From Hypsibius dujardini (Eukaryota; Tardigrada; Eutardigrada; Parachela; Hypsibiidae), in contig LRSR01008563.1 in assembly GCA_001579985.1 (NCBI GenBank), forward strand, positions 62,001 through 126,000: 64,000 nucleotides of DNA, read 5' to 3'. Both the position numbers and the translations under genes were made by a program. This document shows positions 1-12,153 of the stretch, one piece after another. Each line of letters starts with the position of its first letter. Position 1 is the first letter of the stretch. A model generated the notes under the pieces. It did no database searches, was not told where the DNA came from, and worked only from the letters and a program-made list of their open reading frames with translations.

Positions 1-3000
1 GACGCTCAAGAATTTGCTTCCAATCATTTGCGCCAAGATCGGTCAGTCAAGTTTAGTGTTCCGGCGACACTCCAATCCAATGCATAATACTTATTAGCAT
101 TGTACTGTATATTCACTAGGATTGACTAATTATGATGAGTACGATTTGGTGCGCGAGGGTCGGGATGAAGAGAGAGACAATGGATCCGGGACTTTGGGGA
201 GCCGGCGGTCGGCCAGTGAATCAGGGACACTCAGGAAAGGAACTCTCTCACGCGACTCCAAGGACCAGAAAAAGATGGACAAACTGAAGCAAAAACTGGC
301 CACAGATGACGATGGTACAATTACTACAAATAGAGGGATCTTTTATAAATTAAGCCGATTGCTTATATTTAGTTGACTGGGTGGACCAATCCAAGACGTT
401 GATTGCCCAAGGCATCGAGGAGAACGACCATCTGGTGCTGAAGCGACGCTACTTTTATTCTGACCAAAATGTCGACGCTCGTGATCCTGTTCAGCTTAAT
501 CTGCTTTATGTTCAGGTATGGCATGGAGGGAAAGGAATAAAGGAAGACGTTGTTGTTTGGCGAGAAGAATGATAAATGGTTGTTTCTAGTGTCGCGATGC
601 CATCATCAACGGTACTCATCCTGTAACCCTTGATCAAGCTGTTCAGTTTGCGGGTCTGCAGGTATACAACAATAAAGACAAGAATACGGACGCCTGAAAA
701 ATTCTTTAATATACGTGTACATGCTATAACAGGCGCAAGCGGAATATGGAAACTTTGACGAAGGTCGGCGCTCCATCGACATGAAGCCTTTCTTGCCGCG
801 CAGCTTCTTCAAAGTCAAGACTGATCGACGAATCTTTGACGAGTGGAACGGGCAGCGCGACGCCAACGAAATTAACGCCAAAGTCAAGTATATTCAACTA
901 GCACGCTCGCTCAAGACTTACGGTGTTACTTTCTTCCTGTGAGTGAGAATTCCGTATTGTAGAATAAGGTCAATAAAGGAAAAAGATGACTGATGGATTG
1001 TTTGGTTGATTGTGTTTTTGCAGGGTGGAGGAGAAAATGAAGGGACGGAATAAGCTGGTTCCGCGTCTCTTTGGAGTCACCAGAAACAGCTGTATGCGTC
1101 TCGACGAGAAGACCAAACAGGTACTAATCAAAAGCCTGGTTAGATGGATTTGGTCTGTCCTGATTATGTCTTTGCTGCTTTTGTAGACGCTTACGACTTG
1201 GCCTTTAACGCAAGTCAAACGCTGGGCAGCCTCTCCCAACACCTTCACCTTGGACTTTGGCGACTACACGGATGACTACTTTTCCGTCCGAACTCAAGTA
1301 AGTTACCACAACATCATCTTTTGGCGTACTTTACGTGACAGAACCGTCAAACACTTTCGTAATTCATCCGGCAAAACGCTTAAACTTGGAAATTTATTTA
1401 ACATTTTTTCATTTCAGGAGGGTGAACGCATTGCTCAGCTGATTGCCGGTTATATCGATATCATCCTTAAGCGACAAAAGCCCAAAGATCATTTTGGAAT
1501 TGGTGCTGAGGAGGGATGCACTCTCGAAGAGGACGAAGTTTTGCCGGCCAAGTATGGTTGCGTTAATATAGTAAAAAGAAGGGTGTCTATCCTTTATAGC
1601 GTCTGCGTTGATATTTAGAATATCGGTGATTCAACCGCGGGAAACGCGGGTCGAGCAGATCCATGCTGGCAAAGTGGCGATGCCTGGAATCATTCGCGAT
1701 ATCAACCACGAGAAGCCCATCAAGGCCGTCGAAGCCGCCAAGACACAAGTAAGAAAAGACTATTTGACTAAGATCTTGGCGACTTCTTTCCTCTCTGGTC
1801 ATACTCATGGCTTTTCTATTACCCTTTATTTGCACTGTTTTGCAGTTGGCGAAGATTGTGGAGACACTCAAGAAGCCAGTACAGTTGCCTCCGATCGGAG
1901 ATGATCCAGTGAGTACCGGCCGCAGAAACAGGAATACAAAAATTACCTCCTTACTCATTGTCTTGTTTTGCCTCCTTAGGTTGCAAAAAAATACGTCACG
2001 GAGAAGATGGAATTAAATAAGCAACACGTCGGGACTCAGATGGCGCAGATCACCAAGAATGTGGCGCAGATTGTCAACTTGACCGCTGCCCCTGTCCAGG
2101 AGCGTGATCAGGCTGCTGTTGATCGATCAGTCAACACCATGTACGTATTTCATTCAGTGGGATGCCTATAGAAATTATAGCTTGCTTTAACGATTTTTAC
2201 ATACATTTTAGTGCGGACAATCTAGAAGAAATGGTCGAAGAGATTCGCATCATCGCCGCACTTACTGAAGATCCCCGCAAAGGAAATGATCTTCTTGACG
2301 CGACAAAGAAGCTCATCAAAGCAGTGTCCGATTTACTCGACGCTGCCAAACCCGGCGATGCTGTACGATTACTAAAACATCAAGATAAATTTGGCAAGAA
2401 TTTTTCCATGAATGAAACATGTTTCTTTTCAGCCTCGGCAAGAAATTTTGACGACTGCCACAAAGGTTGGGGAAGCTGCCAAAGAGATTGTCGATCGCGT
2501 TGACCCGTTGAGTGTGGAGTTCCAAGATGGACTGGTAGTACTGGCTAAGGGTGTCGCTAATGCTACTGCCTCCCTCGTTCGCAAGGTATATAGCCAATTA
2601 AACTGACACCGTTTTTTTTCTAAGCATTACGAAAATGGATTGTCCTTTTAGGCTAAACTTGTTGCATCTGCCACGGACGATATGGAATTACAAAGCCGAA
2701 TTATTGCTGCGGCTACCGCAACCGCGCTTAGTACATCGGAACTTGTTGCCACCGCCAAGGTACAATCAACATGGTCGCATTATTTTTACCAGTTATAAAT
2801 TAGGTCTGATAATTGTTTCACAAAGGTTCTGCTACCGACCATTAACTCACCTGGCTGTCAAGACCAGTTATTGGACGCCGTTCGTAAGGTGGCAAAGACA
2901 GTTCAGGATCTCCTTGACGCTTGCAAGGTAATTTCATTCTCGTCCTGTCAGAGTCAGTTCCTTTGGATAATCATTTGATCTTTGCAGATTTCTGGTGTTG

Positions 3001-6000
3001 AGAAACCGCTACTAGAGGATCTGAATGAGGCTGCTGCTAAAGTTACCGCTGCACTTCACGATCTAATTGGGTAAGAATAAGATCATATCAACAAATGAAC
3101 CGATATAGGCGGCAATGTGTAACATCACTTGATGCACTCACTTTAGGTACGTCAAACAAGGACCGGAAGTAACGCAGACGGCCGTCCCCCATGCAGCCAC
3201 GATGGAAGTCATCACAGAGAGTACTCGTCATCTCGTTCAGGCACCCGAGCCGTCGGAGATGATCCGGCAGGCCAAGATTCTCGCTCAGGCCACAGCTGAA
3301 CTAGTCAAGGGGCTTAAATCCGAAGCAGAAGGCGTTACTGATAAAGATCTGCAGCGACGGTTGTTGGCCGCCTCCAAGCAGTTGGCCGAAGCTACGACCC
3401 GTCTCGTGGAAGCCGCTAAATTATGTGCTGGAAGTCCCCAAGACCCTGCTCGGCGACAGGCAATGCGTGATGCTGCCGTTAACATCAAGGATCTGGCTCT
3501 ACATTCATCTCTAGAGGAGGAGAAGTTATCACGACTGAAGAAGCTGGAAAGCGCTGCCAAACGAGTAGCCTCAGCTAGTAGCGAGACGGGTAAGTCCACC
3601 ACGATGTGACATGTTTGACTAAAGCAGAAGAGAGATTACAAGGTTCCTTGTTATCTTTCTTCCCTTCAGTTACGGCAGCCAAGGCATCTGGCCCCAGCAA
3701 TTCCAACCAAGGCGCACAGGGAAATTTGATGGAACAGTGCAAAATCGTCATCGAACAATTGGGCCGTCTAATTACCTCGATCAAGCAGACCAGCACCCAT
3801 CCTCACGACCAGGTCGCCGTCAATCAGCTCATCAAAAACTGTGAGGAAGTCATCTATCCGGCTGAAGATTTGGTCGGAGCAGCTAAAGCAGCTTTACCCA
3901 CCGTTCAAGACCAACAAGCCGCCAACCGTCTGCGAGAGTCAACGGGCAACCTCAGCGTGGCTGTGGGTGAGTTGCGTTCGAATTTAAACTTTATGCGGGA
4001 AGTGACTACCACGACTACGACGACGGTGGAGACTGCCTTGACCGTTATCCACACGGTAGAACGGGATTTGGATGCCTTCCGGACAGCGGCATTGAATGGA
4101 AACTTGGTTCCGCTACCGGGATCCACTTCTGGACCGGATCCGTCATCCAAGTTACAGAACACTGCCAAGGAGCTGAGTGAAGCCACCGTTCAACTCCTTA
4201 ATGCCTCCTCCCAGGGTGATGGATCATTTGTGGCGGATGCCTCCTACGGCGTTGCACAGACTTTGCAGGAGCTCAGTTCAGCTGCCCGTGGTGTGGCCGC
4301 CAGCGTACCGGAAGATCGCGAAGCTCAAATTCGCATGCTGGATAGTGCTCGAGACGTGGCTAATCGCACGGCCAACCTGGTAGACAGCGTGCGGGATGCC
4401 TTTGGAAAGCAAGGCGATCCAGCTTACCACAGCCATCTTGTTGATGCGGCAAGGGAAGTGGCGGCCGCTCTCAATCGTTGCCTCCAGTGTTTGCCGGAGA
4501 AGAACAAGGACTATGGAAATGCCATCCGGGTTGTAGAAGAGACCTCTGCTAAGCTCATCGCATCTGTCACGGTGAGTGAAAATGATTAATCACATGTCGT
4601 CGGCAGCCGTGAATTTATTTCAGTTTTGTGTGGAATAGATTACTCCTCCCCGGTCGAATCAATCTGTGACAGAGATCCAAATGCAACTGCAAAACGCAGC
4701 CGCCTACTTGAACGAAGCTGCCGGGGACGTTGTCACATCCGCTTCTAGCACCTCAAGGGAAACCATAACCGGAGTAGCTGAACATTATTCCACCGCTTAC
4801 AAGGGATTTGTGGAAAGCGGGATGCAGGTTGTTTCGGCTGAGAGTGAACCTCCCCGTCGGCAGGAGATTGTGCGCGGTCTGCAGGACGTCTCCACCGCCT
4901 CTCACCGTCTCCTTCTCCTGGCTCGACAGTCTCACGGACAACCTCATGCTCCACAGATGAAGAACCAGCTGACCGCGGCCGCTCGGGCTGTCACCGAGAG
5001 CATCAACGGACTGCTCAACTATTGCGCAAGCTCTCTGCCGAGTCAGAAGGAATGTGACAATGCCATCCGACGCATTCAACAGTTGCGTCCTCTCCTGGAC
5101 ACTTGTTCGGCTCCCGTAAATAGTCGCAGTTATTATGAGAGCCTCGACTCGGTCCTCGATTCTTCTCGGGTCCTCGGTGACGGTATGGCCGGAATCTCCA
5201 ACTCGGCTCGGTAAGTTTTAAGTTTGATTGCCTCTTATCTGTTTGCTTCTTGAGATCAAGTTTTTGGATCAGGTACGGACAAAATGATGAATTTATTCAA
5301 GCCGTTCGAAACACTTCGGCCGCAGTGCAGGCGTTAATTGAGAATGCCGCACAAGCTGCCTATCTCATCGGCATTTCTGATCCCTCTTCCGTGGAAGGAA
5401 AGGCTGGCATTATAGATCACAAGGAGATGACTGACGCCGTGAATGGAATCCAGGAAGCATCCCGGGTCATGACGAGCAACAAGCCTCCCGCCACCCAACA
5501 GCAGATGCTCCAGGCGGCTACCGTTATTGCCAAGTACTCTCACACTCTTTGTAGGTAAGAATAGTATCTCGTAGGAACACTAGTAAAACGAAAACGAGTG
5601 CACACCATACACCTTCACACTACAACTACAGTACAGTACAGTAGAGAAGGAAAGAGGGGAGAGAGCCAAGGGTCCAATAAGTACTATTAAGTATCGTATC
5701 AGCAACAGTGCCGTTACTTTAGTACAATTCTACATAGAAGTAACTGGGGCTACATCTCCATCAAGAGTCCCGATCTTCAGCCTTCCGTTTCTTCACACTC
5801 TTTGTAGCTCATGCCGGACTGCCTCCAGCCGGAGCTCCAATCCTGTTGCCAAACGGCAATTTGTCCAGGTTTGTCATTATCTCGCCTATTTTAAATGAGA
5901 AGAGATTCTTATCTCTTTTTGGCTTATTTTTATAGTCTGCAAAAGATATTGCTACAAGTACTGCGAATATGGTCCGGTAAGTACACTAGGACCACTGATA

Positions 6001-9000
6001 GTGGAAGCCAACACTGTTGTAATGCTCGTCTATTATTGTAGAGGAGTAAAGACGTTGGACAGCAATTTCAACGAGCAGAACCGGCAAGAATGTGCTACGC
6101 AAATCAACAACCTCCTGCGCTCCATCAACGAATTGAGCAACTACGCCTCCTCCCCTGAATTTGCCGGCTCTGCCGGTCAACTCAGCCACGGAGGACGTAA
6201 AGTTCAGGAGCCCATCATTGTGTCGGGAAAGTGCATTGTCGATGCTAGTAGCAGGTGAGCTAAACTCGTACGATTCGATCGAAGTTTGTATACACGTAAT
6301 ACGCTGCGTGTCTTTCTTTCAGCCTGATCCTTGCTGCCAAATCGTTGAGCGTCAACGCAAGAGACCCTTCGGCATGGCAGGCTCTGACGTCGCAGTCCAA
6401 CAACGTCTCGGACTCTGTCAAGAGTTTGGCCTCCTCTATTCGCGACAGAGCTCCCGGCCAGTTGGAGTGCAATGAGGCGCTAGAGAACTTTCACAACTAT
6501 ATGCGATACGTGGACAAAGCTTCCTTGGCAGCCACTAGTCAGAATCTCCCGCCACGCAAGGAAAACAGCACAGAAGGCTTTTACGAAGTGACCATTAATA
6601 CATCCATTCAAATCATCAACACTGTCACGGGTGTTCGGGAAGCTGCCAAGAACGAGGCAGAAAGCCTCGGACATCGTGTTTCTCAGATGGCTTCACTCTT
6701 CCAGGTACGATTATTCCTTGAGATTTCATTTGTTCATCGGTTGAAGAGTGTGATCGTGGAAAAAACTTTACACTTGAAATTGCAGCCTTTGGTGACGGAC
6801 GGAATTGGAAGTGCTTCCAGAGCTCCTAGTTCTCGCGACCAAATGGAGATTCTCAGTCATATTCGGACAGTGCTGGAATCTGCTGTGCAGTTTGTGGAAG
6901 TTTCCAAAGCCTGTGGCGGCAACCCTCGCACCAGGAATCTTCACGGTAAGTGTCACATAAAATGTCGCAAATCGTCTCTATACTTTTGCAACTGTAGGCA
7001 ATGTTCATTTTGGCTTCTTTTGGTAGGAGATCTCAACGATTCGGCTGACGGTTTAGTGGAAGCTATGCGAGAGCTTGCTCAGACTTTGGAAAAAGTGCAG
7101 TCAGAAGCAGGGTTTGTCAAGACGATGATAGGCAACGTCAGTGCTGCAATCGGGAGAGTTGACCAGCGTATCCTGGGAAGTGAGGAATCGTTTGCTGATT
7201 ATCAGACACGGATGTTCCGCACCATCAAGGTAAGCCCATTCACATCTTTCTTTTTTCTTTCCGTTTTAACCGATTTACCTATTTACCTCATTGCCCAATG
7301 GTGAGATTTGCATTTCGCTTTTTACTCATCAAGGAAATTACCAATTCCACTCATGAGATCAGCGAGAAGAGCCTCTCCAGTCCACAAGAACTGGGCACTT
7401 TGGCACAGAACCTCAGTGGGCAGTACAGCCTTTTGTCGGAGGACTCTCGTGGGGCTCAAGGAAGCTGTTCCAGCGACGAAGTCAGCAACCGAATCCGGTC
7501 CGCCATCCAGGATTTGGGCCACAGTATCATTGATCTTATCAAAGTACGTGATGTATTTCTGAACTGTGATCGAAGCTAAAAATTGTCTCACTTCTCAGTC
7601 TGCGCTTGAGACCGTACGGCAGTCACGCCTATTTGCTCTACCTCATCCCTAATGCTTTGAATAATAATTTTCTTTTCAGGTTTCCGGTTCAGTGCAGAGC
7701 AATCCATCAGATACCTACATAAAGGACGAGTTATCACGGAGTTCTAAACTAGTCATCGAAAAGGTAAGCATATTTTGCATGTTATGCTGTACTTCTTGTC
7801 TGTTTTTTATCTTTTTGTATTTTTTTGTCGCTGAAGATATCATATGTTCTGTCGGCATTACAAGCTGGATCTCGAGGCACACAAGCTTGCATCAACGCTG
7901 CCAGTACCGTTTCCGGTGTCATTGGGTAAGGTAGTAAGGAAAATGTCTACCAATATCGACATGGTATTTCTCTAGAAATTTTACTTGTTATCTTGCAGGG
8001 ATCTCGATACTTGCATTATGTTTGCGACGGCCGGAACTCTTCAGGCCGATGATGATGCTGATCGATTCGCCGACCATAGGCAAGTACCATACTGTACTTT
8101 GGTACCTTATATGTAGTTATTGTTAATTGCCCGCGATTTGTCTTACCAGAGAGGACATTCTGAAAACCGCTAAGGCCTTGGTTGAAGACACAAAAACGTT
8201 GGTGACGGGAGCCGCGTCTAGTCAGGAACAGCTCGGTTAGTGGTATTTTGTGGTAGACTGGTGATTGACCTACAGCTATACTTGACGGATATAAGTCCAT
8301 GGATGAATTATCATTATTGCTTTAGCTGTTGCTGCTCAAAATGCGGTCAAGACGATAATCCAACTGGCCGACGTCGTCAAGAGCGGTGCAGCCTCCTTGG
8401 GTCGTGACAATAGCGAATCACAGGTACAAAAGCAGACTTCTGCTCTATGTGGACTTGGGTTCATTGGATTCGCTCAATTAGATGATATTTGTATAGTGAT
8501 TTAACCGCATGGTTTGTGTCGTTTATTGGCTGCAAGCAAGCAAACTCCATTAATTAAAGTAAACCCCCCCCCCCTCGAGTTGGTATCCAAATTCCCTTTA
8601 TTAATGTGGTCCGTGCGTGATCCATATTTCTCATGTACTAGTACGAGGCTCGTCTCGTGTGAAGCTAGTAACAACTACTCAATACCGCATTTTGTCGTGT
8701 GCATCTAGTCTTGATGTCGTCCTAACCGAACCGAGCTTTTTGTGTGCACGAAAATATAGAGAAATAGAATGATCGTTGTGGAAAGTTTAAAAATTAATAA
8801 TTAATGCTGTGAATGTTTGCTTTCAGTTTCAGTCATTCACACTCATGACAATCCTTGCCAAGCGGTTAGAAATGGAAAGGCGAGGCCAAAAGGTGCTGAA
8901 GACTTTAATTAATTAGCTTGTCAGATTATGTCGTAGAGGTAGCTTAACTTCAAGTATGCTGGCAGTGAAGTATTACTACTGTAGTACTAACTTGACAGGA

Positions 9001-11357
9001 GAAAAAGGAAAGTTTTTTGAAATAATTTTAATTGCTGATGAGGATGACAACTAATGCAGTCTAGAAGCAAGGTGCATCATGCAAGGAAGGATTAGGGTTA
9101 AATTGAGCGACGACCCGGAGCAGAGAGCATCTACTGTATCCTGTCAAGCAGCCCTGATGACGAAGATTTTATACTGTATTTGCAGGTCCTTCTCATCAAT
9201 GCAGTTCGAGATGTAGCGAGCGCGCTAGCCGAGTTGATCTATGCCACCAAATCTGCATCGGGAAAAAGCCAAAACGAGCCGGCCATGATCCACCTCAAAG
9301 ATTCAGCCAAAATAATGGTGGGTTGAACACAGCAAAGAGACCCTGAACTGTATAGTTGTTTAATTGTTTCTTCTTTTACATTTTAGGTGACTAATGTGAC
9401 CTCACTCCTGAAGACCGTCAAGACCGTGGAAGACGAACATGCCAGAGGAACCCGCGCATTGGAAGCTACTATCGAGGCACTCCATCAAGAGATACGAGTA
9501 AGACTTGTTCTTAACGCATTTCCTACTGGAAAGAATGAATTTATTCCGTTTCTTTTTATTAGGCCTTTGACTCAAGCGAAAACGACGGACGATTGGCGAC
9601 TGCGGAAGAACTATTACGCGCCACAAAGCCGGTCACACAGGCAACATACAAGGCCGTCACGGCAGGAAAAACAGGGAAACAAGACGGTACGGCAAAAAAA
9701 TTAAAACTATCATTTGCGTATTTTGCAATTTCTTTTCTCTACAGACGCAATCATAGCAGCTAATATGGGACGAAAAGCAGTGGCTGACCTCTTACTAACT
9801 TGCAAAGCTGCAGCCAATTCATGTGAAGGCCCTGCCACGAGGAATCAGGTTCTTTCTGCCGGACGCGATTGTGCCCTTAAGTTCCGTGAGCTTTTACATA
9901 CTGTGCATCAGGTAATACAATCATTTGGAAACATTAGTTTATAATGTATGGGAAAAATAGCATAATTTATTGCAGATTCTTACCCGACCGGAAGCCAAGA
10001 ACTTACAGGCCAATTTGGTGCCAATGACACAGAGTATTGCGCAAGCAGTTGCTTTGATTGCCGCTGCTGCTGAGAACATGAAGGACGCCGATGGATGGGT
10101 CAATCCCGAAGATCCCACCGTCATTGCCGAGAACGAACTCATGGGTGGTAAGTTTCAAAAGGAGCTTTTAATGTAAATTGGAGTTGCAAGTTTAGTTTGT
10201 GATGTGTTTGCAGCGGCTGGGATCATTGACATTGCTGCAAAGCGACTCAGAGAACTGCGACCGCGGCGTGACGTGAATTATCGGGTGAGGAATACAGTAG
10301 ACATTGATTGGAGGGTCACTAACTTGGACAAGAAACGGTATGAATAAACAAAATATGTTCCTCTTTAGCTGGAAAGTCAGAACATGAATTTTGACGAATT
10401 GATTCTGGAGGCGTGCATGGCCATCACAGAAGCAACCGCTGCTTTGATTAAGGCAGCAGGATCGGCCCAGGCCGAGCTCGTTCAGGAAGGCCGCGTTAGC
10501 TCTCGACCCTTGTATAGCTCCGAGGACGGCCAGGTACAGTACTATTAGTTATTATTATTTTGTATGCTCCATAACATATCTAACGGAATGTGATGGTTAT
10601 AGTGGTCAGACGGTTTAATTTCTGCCGCGCGTACCGTTGCCGCTGCTTGCCACAACCTTTGTGAAGCGGCCAATATGTTGGTGCAAGGCCATGCCACGGA
10701 AGAGAAGCTCATCTCCAGCGCCAAGCAGGTGGCCAGCAGTACGGCGCAGGTATTACTCATTTTCAGATTGCAATAATTAGCTGGCGACTGCATAGTAAAG
10801 TATATGTCTTTGTTTTGTTTTAGCTCCTAGTGGCATGCCGCGTCAAGTCAGACTCCAACTCACCGAGCATGTATCGTCTCCACACGGCTGGCAATCAAGT
10901 GAAGAAAGCGACAGACAACGTACGTTTTTACTAAATAAATCGGGATTTTTCAAGATGGGAATTAAATGGTAAGACATGCCAATTTTGTTTCAGTTGGTGC
11001 AAGCAGCTCAAGAGAGTCTCGATGCTAGCCGTGAAAGGACCATTACCTTGGACCGTCGACGAGTCGGTGGAATCGCTCAAGAGATTAGCGCCAATGTAAG
11101 CTAGGCACTTTCTACCAGGAGGTGATATCATCAAATGAAAATGTTGATTTTAGGAGGATATTTTGATCAAAGAGCGAGAGCTGGAAGAAGCCAGAGGAAA
11201 GTTGTTGGCTCTCCGGAAGGCAAAGTATGGGGAACGCGCATCGGATGATGAATACTACGGTTACGGAGGCACTGCTTCCAGCTACAGTCACCAGTCAGAA
11301 ACGAAAATCACCGAAACGCGATACACATCTGGTCCATCCGGGTACACTTCCACATGA
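1..11357 (+). CDS. TLN: Talin, 5'-partial, 43 exons in window
   Basis: Cytoskeletal adaptor that links integrin tails to actin and vinculin at adhesion sites. The visible exons sum to about 2448 residues; vertebrate talin-1 is about 2540, so only about 110 N-terminal residues (F0 and start of F1) lie upstream of base 1. In order: rest of F1 (NYDEYDLVRE), F2 and F3 of the FERM head (FYSDQNVDARDPVQLNLLYVQ-type stretch near 450-515, VPRLFGVT, GERIAQLIAGYIDII near 1418-1480), then the helical-bundle rod, and the C-terminal I/LWEQ actin-binding module (WSDGLISAARTVAAACHNLC near 10,603; ERELEEARGKLLALR near 11,170). It ends in a short Ser/Tyr/Thr-rich tail, stop 11,355-11,357. First exons: 1-41, 120-314, 373-515, 590-661, 733-938, 1024-1120; largest 3670-4571; last 11,154-11,357. 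Most introns are 60-100 bp; exceptions are 5555-5807 and 8424-9185. One GC-AG intron is at 8080-8149. Frame closes across all exons. Confidence 0.97.
5540..5807 (+). repeat. 15-bp direct repeats at the two ends of talin intron 5555-5807
   Basis: The word TCACACTCTTTGTAG occurs at 5540-5554, the end of the upstream exon, and again at 5793-5807, the end of the intron including its AG. The 253-bp intron between them is about three times longer than most talin introns here. Splicing at GTAAGA (5555) and TTTGTAG/C (5807/5808) gives the expected protein (HTLC-SSCRTAS, then NPVAKRQFVQ, as in vertebrate talin). Confidence 0.9.
8080..8149 (+). other. TLN: GC-AG intron in talin
   Basis: The donor reads AG/GCAAGT instead of AG/GTAAGT; the acceptor is TTACCAG/A. 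Splicing here gives FADHREDILKTAKALVEDTK, matching the conserved talin rod, while no nearby GT donor keeps the frame. GC-AG introns are a known minor class handled by the major spliceosome. Confidence 0.85.
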
Positions 11358-12153
11358 GGAGAGTATTTGCCCGTAGTCTCAACTAATTATCCTCTGTCTC
11401 TCATTGACCGCGCTAGTGCCTTTCTTTACCCACTGTACCTACGTTAATCACTGTTTCAGGAAATGTTTCTTACTTTAATACTTAACCCTTTCTTCCTTTT
11501 TGACCGTATTCATAGGATACTGAAGTGGAGACATAATTAAGCGCATTTTGAGTTGGTTCAACTATTGTATTCCCCTTCAGTCAACTTATATTGCAGTTAC
11601 TTTTTATACGTGTAGTCTTTAAATAGTAACCAGATACTACGAAGGCGTAATGCATTGGAAAAAGAAGTGCACTGTACCCAGAGACAGAATGACCATGGTC
11701 CATGCACAACGGTTCCAAAAGGAAGAGATGACCTTATTATTTTATTACATGACTACGCATGCACCTGATTTAAGGCGGGGAAGTAGGACCTGTATGAGAC
11801 CGGAACATACCCGTATCCTGAATACTACACTACACCCACGTATTTAATATTTCTGTGCGTTGCGCATATGAGTAACTGCACATGCACAACGCACCATTTT
11901 TTGGTGCATTCGTGCACAGTCTGACCTCTGTCAGAATGGTTTGTGTTTACTAAAATATCTGTTGATTTATACGACGCGCATAAAGAACTTCAGGTAGACT
12001 ACTTTTGGTGATTATTCACTTCCATACAAAGTCATAATAACTTCAAGTTGCATTTTTGTATTGGGTGCTTTCCTCCTTGCTGCACTGAAGGGAAGAGAAG
12101 CCATTTCGGACTTTTTCATTCATTATAGATTTACAGCAACAAGCCGTGTAAAA
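11358..12153. other. Intergenic gap between talin and the PTPN9-like gene; hairpins near 11,855-11,908
   Basis: No coding sequence is supported; a short open frame at 11,650-11,847 has no recognisable content. Two overlapping hairpins can be drawn: GTGCGTTGCGCAT (11,855-11,867) with ATGCACAACGCAC (11,882-11,894, one mismatch), and GCACCA with TGGTGC around a T-run (about 11,891-11,908). This stretch must hold the talin 3' UTR and the promoter of the next gene; neither is marked clearly. Confidence 0.6.
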
